DNA of 16,524 bases from Peptococcaceae bacterium (GTDB lineage: Bacteria > Bacillota > Desulfitobacteriia > Desulfitobacteriales > Desulfitobacteriaceae): positions 1 to 16,524 of the forward strand of contig JAITOS010000035.1 in NCBI GenBank assembly GCA_031289815.1, written 5' to 3'. Of this stretch, positions 14,512-16,524 are shown piece by piece. The notes under the pieces are model-generated. The model was not told the DNA's origin. It made no database searches and saw only the letters and a program-made list of their open reading frames with translations. Each line of letters begins with the position of its first letter. Within the stretch, counting starts at the first letter, position 1. The position numbers and the translations under genes were made by a program.

Positions 14512-14520
14512 ATACAATAA
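14440..14520 (+). CDS. Possible micro-ORF encoding a His/Gly-rich hexapeptide repeat
   Basis: From ATG 14440 to TAA 14518-14520 the array encodes 26 residues as MYGGHR, MHGDHR, IHGDHR, MHGGYR and IQ, that is (M/I)(H/Y)G(G/D)(H/Y)R repeats with six His and five Arg. AGAGGA (14425-14430) lies nine bases before the ATG, inside the end of the coiled-coil gene whose stop is one base away, so translational coupling is possible. An alternative open frame (repeats of MEITEC/MEIIEY type) runs through the same DNA to TGA at 14525. His-rich repeats could bind metal, but no function is known and the array may be non-coding. Confidence 0.35.
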   Translation: MYGGHRMHGDHRIHGDHRMHGGYRIQ

Positions 14521-14551
14521 AGCCTGAAGGCATGAGGGCTGAAGCCCGTCC

Positions 14552-15052
14552 CTAATGCTTGTCGTCTTCTGTCTGAAGAATGCGTCCCAGGTATGTCGTC
14601 GGCTGATGGTGTTCAGCGATGAGTCGGCGGCAATCGTCCGGCAAACCGGCTTCGCGGGCTAATTCCGCGCCCCAGAGAGGATGTTCGGCCGCCAGCCGGA
14701 GCGGGTAAGAAAACGGCGTTTTTGACCGGGATAGAGCGGTCCGTACCCCGGCGGGTAAAAACGCCGCCAGAACGGCGAATATCCTTTGCCATAAAAGCAC
14801 AGGACGAAGCGACTTCCCGCAATCATGCAATAAAGCAGCCGTCAACAGAGTATGCTGGTCTTCATAGCTCAGTTCGGGATAGCTGCGCTCAATCGCCGAA
14901 GCAACGTCAAAGGCGTGACGTTGTTCTTTTTGTTCCTGACGCCAAAACAAGGCAAACGCCGCCGGTGGCAGGACAGTTTTTACCCAGGCGATCTCCCACG
15001 CCGTCAGTTTTGGATAATAGGTCTGCCGAATCTGACGCAATCTATAAAACAA
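14552..15052 (-). CDS. HD-domain phosphohydrolase-like protein
   Basis: A 166-residue protein with the HD signature: His46 (RHAFDVA), His76-Asp77 in LLHDCGK (75-80), HPLWGAELA (124-132) and AEHHQ (146-150). The HDIG-like core suggests a metal-dependent phosphohydrolase, perhaps on nucleotides; the substrate is unknown. A hydrophobic stretch around residues 84-103 (PVLLWQRIFAVLAAFLPAGV) could be a membrane-associated helix. The only start after the in-frame stop at 15100-15098 is TTG at 15052, with AGGGGAT about 13 bases upstream. The gene converges on the coiled-coil gene and minisatellite. Confidence 0.85.
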   Translation of the reverse strand: MFYRLRQIRQTYYPKLTAWEIAWVKTVLPPAAFALFWRQEQKEQRHAFDVASAIERSYPELSYEDQHTLLTAALLHDCGKSLRPVLLWQRIFAVLAAFLPAGVRTALSRSKTPFSYPLRLAAEHPLWGAELAREAGLPDDCRRLIAEHHQPTTYLGRILQTEDDKH

Positions 15053-15141
15053 AGGCTTTTGCTCATCCCCTGTCCGTCGTTTGTTGATAGCTTTAGCTTA
15101 CTATAGATGGGTATGTTTTTCAACGCTTTTAACCGCCTTAC

Positions 15142-15206
15142 GCGCCCCAAAAGTCAAGCCAAGGCGTTTTGATTGGCTTGATGCCGTTGTGAGAGGCGTT
15201 GGGCGC
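15142..15206. repeat. Nested palindromic element between HD gene and hicB
   Basis: The outer arms GCGCCCCAA (15142-15150) and TTGGGCGC (15199-15206) match with one bulge. Inside, TCAAGCCAA (15154-15162) pairs perfectly with TTGGCTTGA (15173-15181) around a 10-base loop. The element lies in the divergent intergenic region (15053-15364), which otherwise holds the hicB promoter. It could be a structured RNA, an operator or a REP-like element. Confidence 0.5.
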
Positions 15207-15264
15207 AAAGTCCATTGTCAGCAAATATGTTATGTTTTTTGTTGCCTGATTTGATATAAATATG

Positions 15265-15293
15265 CTGACAGGATATGGGAAAAACTATATAAT
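15265..15293 (+). promoter_or_regulatory. Sigma-A promoter of the hicB-like gene
   Basis: CTGACA (15265-15270), 17 bases, TATAAT (15288-15293). The -35 element lies in the right arm of an 8-bp inverted repeat, TGTCAGCA (15217-15224) with TGCTGACA (15263-15270), which may be an operator. Transcription would start near 15300. Confidence 0.75.
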
Positions 15294-15332
15294 GATCATG
15301 AAAGGTGTGTTGCGGCAATCTTAGATATCATC

Positions 15333-15364
15333 GAGGAGGCAAGAACAAGAACAAGAACAAGAAC
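15333..15364 (+). repeat. Ribosome site followed by four AAGAAC hexamers before the hicB ATG
   Basis: GAGGAGG (15333-15339) is a near-perfect ribosome site, but 25 bases separate it from ATG 15365. Those bases are one C and four exact copies of AAGAAC (15341-15364). With one copy the spacing would be an ideal seven bases, so three extra units seem to have been inserted by slippage. The array is in frame with hicB; translation from GTG 15305 would read it as repeated Lys-Asn. Confidence 0.85.
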
Positions 15365-15712
15365 ATGAAAGAATACCTGGATTTGCCTTATGGCGTCACG
15401 ATCCGCCACATGAACGATGGAAGCGGCGAATATTACTTTGCCACGGTCGAAGAAATGTCCGGTTGCATGAGCGACGGGGCGACCCAAGAGGAAGCACTAT
15501 CGAACATCCGCGAGGCTATGGAGCTCTGGAGCGAGGGTAAAATAGAAGCAGGGTTAGAGGTTCCTATCCCATCCACTTCAGCTAGCTCTAAGGAGTACGG
15601 CGGGAAATATATTGTCAGGCTTCCCAAGTCCCTCCACGCCCGTCTGGTGATGGAGGCTGACAAAGAGGGAGTGTCGCTGAATCAGTACACCCTTTACAAG
15701 CTGAGCGTTTGA
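15365..15712 (+). CDS. HicB-family antitoxin-like protein (no HicA partner visible)
   Basis: A 115-residue protein. The N-terminal half (MKEYLDLPYGVTIRHM, YYFATVEEMSGCMSDGATQEEALSNIREAMELW) is the HicB partial RNase H-like fold. The C-terminal part, KYIVRLPKSLHARLVMEADKEGVSLNQY, is a ribbon-helix-helix DNA-binding domain. HicB normally neutralises the mRNA interferase HicA and represses its own operon. No HicA-like small protein with a dsRBD-like fold was seen on either side, so this is a solitary copy or a stand-alone regulator. ATG 15365 begins the family-like sequence; GTG 15305 in frame would add 20 residues including a Lys-Asn repeat. The unusual spacing of the ribosome site makes the true start uncertain. 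Confidence 0.9.
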   Translation: MKEYLDLPYGVTIRHMNDGSGEYYFATVEEMSGCMSDGATQEEALSNIREAMELWSEGKIEAGLEVPIPSTSASSKEYGGKYIVRLPKSLHARLVMEADKEGVSLNQYTLYKLSV

Positions 15713-15779
15713 TCGTTGGCGGGCGATCTATCCGTCCGTCTGCTTGCGGATGAGAGAGCAAATGAGGTAACACACGAAC

Positions 15780-15807
15780 AAGCGGCGGGAGGTATTTCCC
15801 GCCGCTT
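15780..15807. terminator. Strong hairpin after the hicB-like gene
   Basis: AAGCGGCGGGA (15780-15790) pairs perfectly with TCCCGCCGCTT (15797-15807) around GGTATT. It is followed by ATTCAT, so the T tract is weak. It is the probable end of the hicB transcript. The remaining bases to 15955 hold nothing else I recognise. Confidence 0.7.
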
Positions 15808-15955
15808 ATTCATACGAAAATCCTAAAGAAATAACGCGACTCATCCGATAATAAATATGTCAGCGCACCGCTAAACTAAATGATGAAGCCGTGATTCAAT
15901 ACATACATACGGACAATGACGCGTACAAGCAACACGGCGGGATAGGAATGAGAAA

Positions 15956-16524
15956 ATGAAAGTGGTCATCCTCGCGGGCGGCTACGGCACCCGCATCAGC
16001 GAAGAATCGCACCTGCGCCCGAAACCCATGATCGAAATCGGCGACAACCCGATCCTGTGGCATTTGCTGAAATACTACGGTCATTTCGGTTGCAACGAAT
16101 TCATCATCTGCTGTGGTTATAAAGGGTACGTCATCAAAGAATATTTTGCCGACTACTACCTGCACCGCTCGGACGTAACCTTTGATTTCGCGGACGGCGG
16201 CGGGATGACGGTTCACTCCAACGTCGCCGAACCCTGGAAGGTGACGCTGGTGGACACGGGGCAGGCGACGCAGACGGGCGGGCGCATTCGGCGCATAAAA
16301 AAATACGTCGAAGGGGAACGCTTTCTCCTGACCTACGGCGACGGCGTGTCGGACATTGACTTGCCCAGGCTCATAAAAACCCACGAAGCTTCCGGCAAGA
16401 CCGTAACCCTCTCGGCGATCCAGCCGGGAGGACGCTTCGGGGTGCTGGATATCAACGACCGCGACGGCACGATTACGGGTTTCCAGGAGAAAGCGAAGGA
16501 AAACGGCGGCTGGATCAACGCCGG
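15956..16524 (+). CDS. rfbF: Glucose-1-phosphate cytidylyltransferase, 3' end cut off by window edge
   Basis: The first 189 residues of an enzyme of about 257. It forms CDP-glucose from CTP and glucose-1-phosphate, the first step towards CDP-3,6-dideoxyhexoses and related surface sugars. The nucleotidyltransferase signature LAGGYGTRISEES (residues 6-18) with RPKPMIEIG (21-29) is characteristic of RfbF. LTYGDGVSDID (about 126-136) carries the metal-binding Asp, and the QPGGRFGVLD stretch agrees. AGGA (15944-15947) is eight bases before ATG. The frame is open to the last base. CDP-glucose 4,6-dehydratase and other sugar genes would be expected to the right. Confidence 0.95.
   Translation, partial: MKVVILAGGYGTRISEESHLRPKPMIEIGDNPILWHLLKYYGHFGCNEFIICCGYKGYVIKEYFADYYLHRSDVTFDFADGGGMTVHSNVAEPWKVTLVDTGQATQTGGRIRRIKKYVEGERFLLTYGDGVSDIDLPRLIKTHEASGKTVTLSAIQPGGRFGVLDINDRDGTITGFQEKAKENGGWINA

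Noticed and set aside
14440..14520. CRISPR array
   Set aside because: The units are 18 bp with no spacers between them, so it is a tandem repeat, not a CRISPR.
15300..15364. A hicA toxin gene before hicB
   Set aside because: The interval is only about 65 bases, and neither it nor the downstream 240 bases encodes a HicA-like protein.

Overview
The window (16.5 kb, roughly half G+C) looks like a chromosomal segment of a member of the Bacillota, possibly a Negativicutes-type lineage. Reasons: a rny / small conserved gene / ymdB / spoVS / dipeptidase / PHP gene order, a Bacillus-type SOS box at recA, SpoVS itself, AGGAGG-type ribosome sites with many GTG and TTG starts, and a sigma-H-like promoter at spoVS. 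The class-level placement is an inference from gene order, not proven here.

Layout. Positions 1-2420 hold two diverged copies of a lipoprotein gene. The first is cut by the left edge; the second is complete and sits behind an array of 20-bp-spaced palindromes. A GC-rich repeat region with a 105-bp branched palindrome separates them. At 2505-2731 lie the out-of-frame remains of the N-terminal half of cinA, followed by an intact stand-alone CinA C-terminal (PncC-type) domain and a DEAD-box RNA helicase with a DbpA-type RNA-binding domain. An unusual GT-A-like glycosyltransferase follows.

The core block is recA (sigma-A promoter with a perfect LexA box), overlapping recX, then rny (RNase Y) with its own promoter and a roughly 190-nt leader. 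It continues with an unrecognised conserved gene, ymdB, spoVS, an M19 dipeptidase, a PHP phosphoesterase and a short coiled-coil protein. RNase Y, YmdB, the DEAD-box helicase and perhaps the PHP enzyme form an RNA or nucleotide turnover theme. RecA, RecX and LexA form the DNA damage theme.

The right end is more accessory. It carries an 18-bp minisatellite that reads as a His/Gly-rich micro-ORF, an HD-domain hydrolase on the minus strand, and a second nested palindrome. A solitary HicB-type antitoxin follows, whose ribosome site is separated from its ATG by a four-copy AAGAAC repeat. The window ends inside rfbF (glucose-1-phosphate cytidylyltransferase), probably the start of a surface sugar cluster.

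Most notable: the decayed cinA with a surviving C-terminal domain, the hexanucleotide array at the hicB start, the operator array at the lipoprotein gene, the two palindromic elements, and the repeat micro-ORF. No CRISPR array, tRNA, rRNA or transposase gene was seen.
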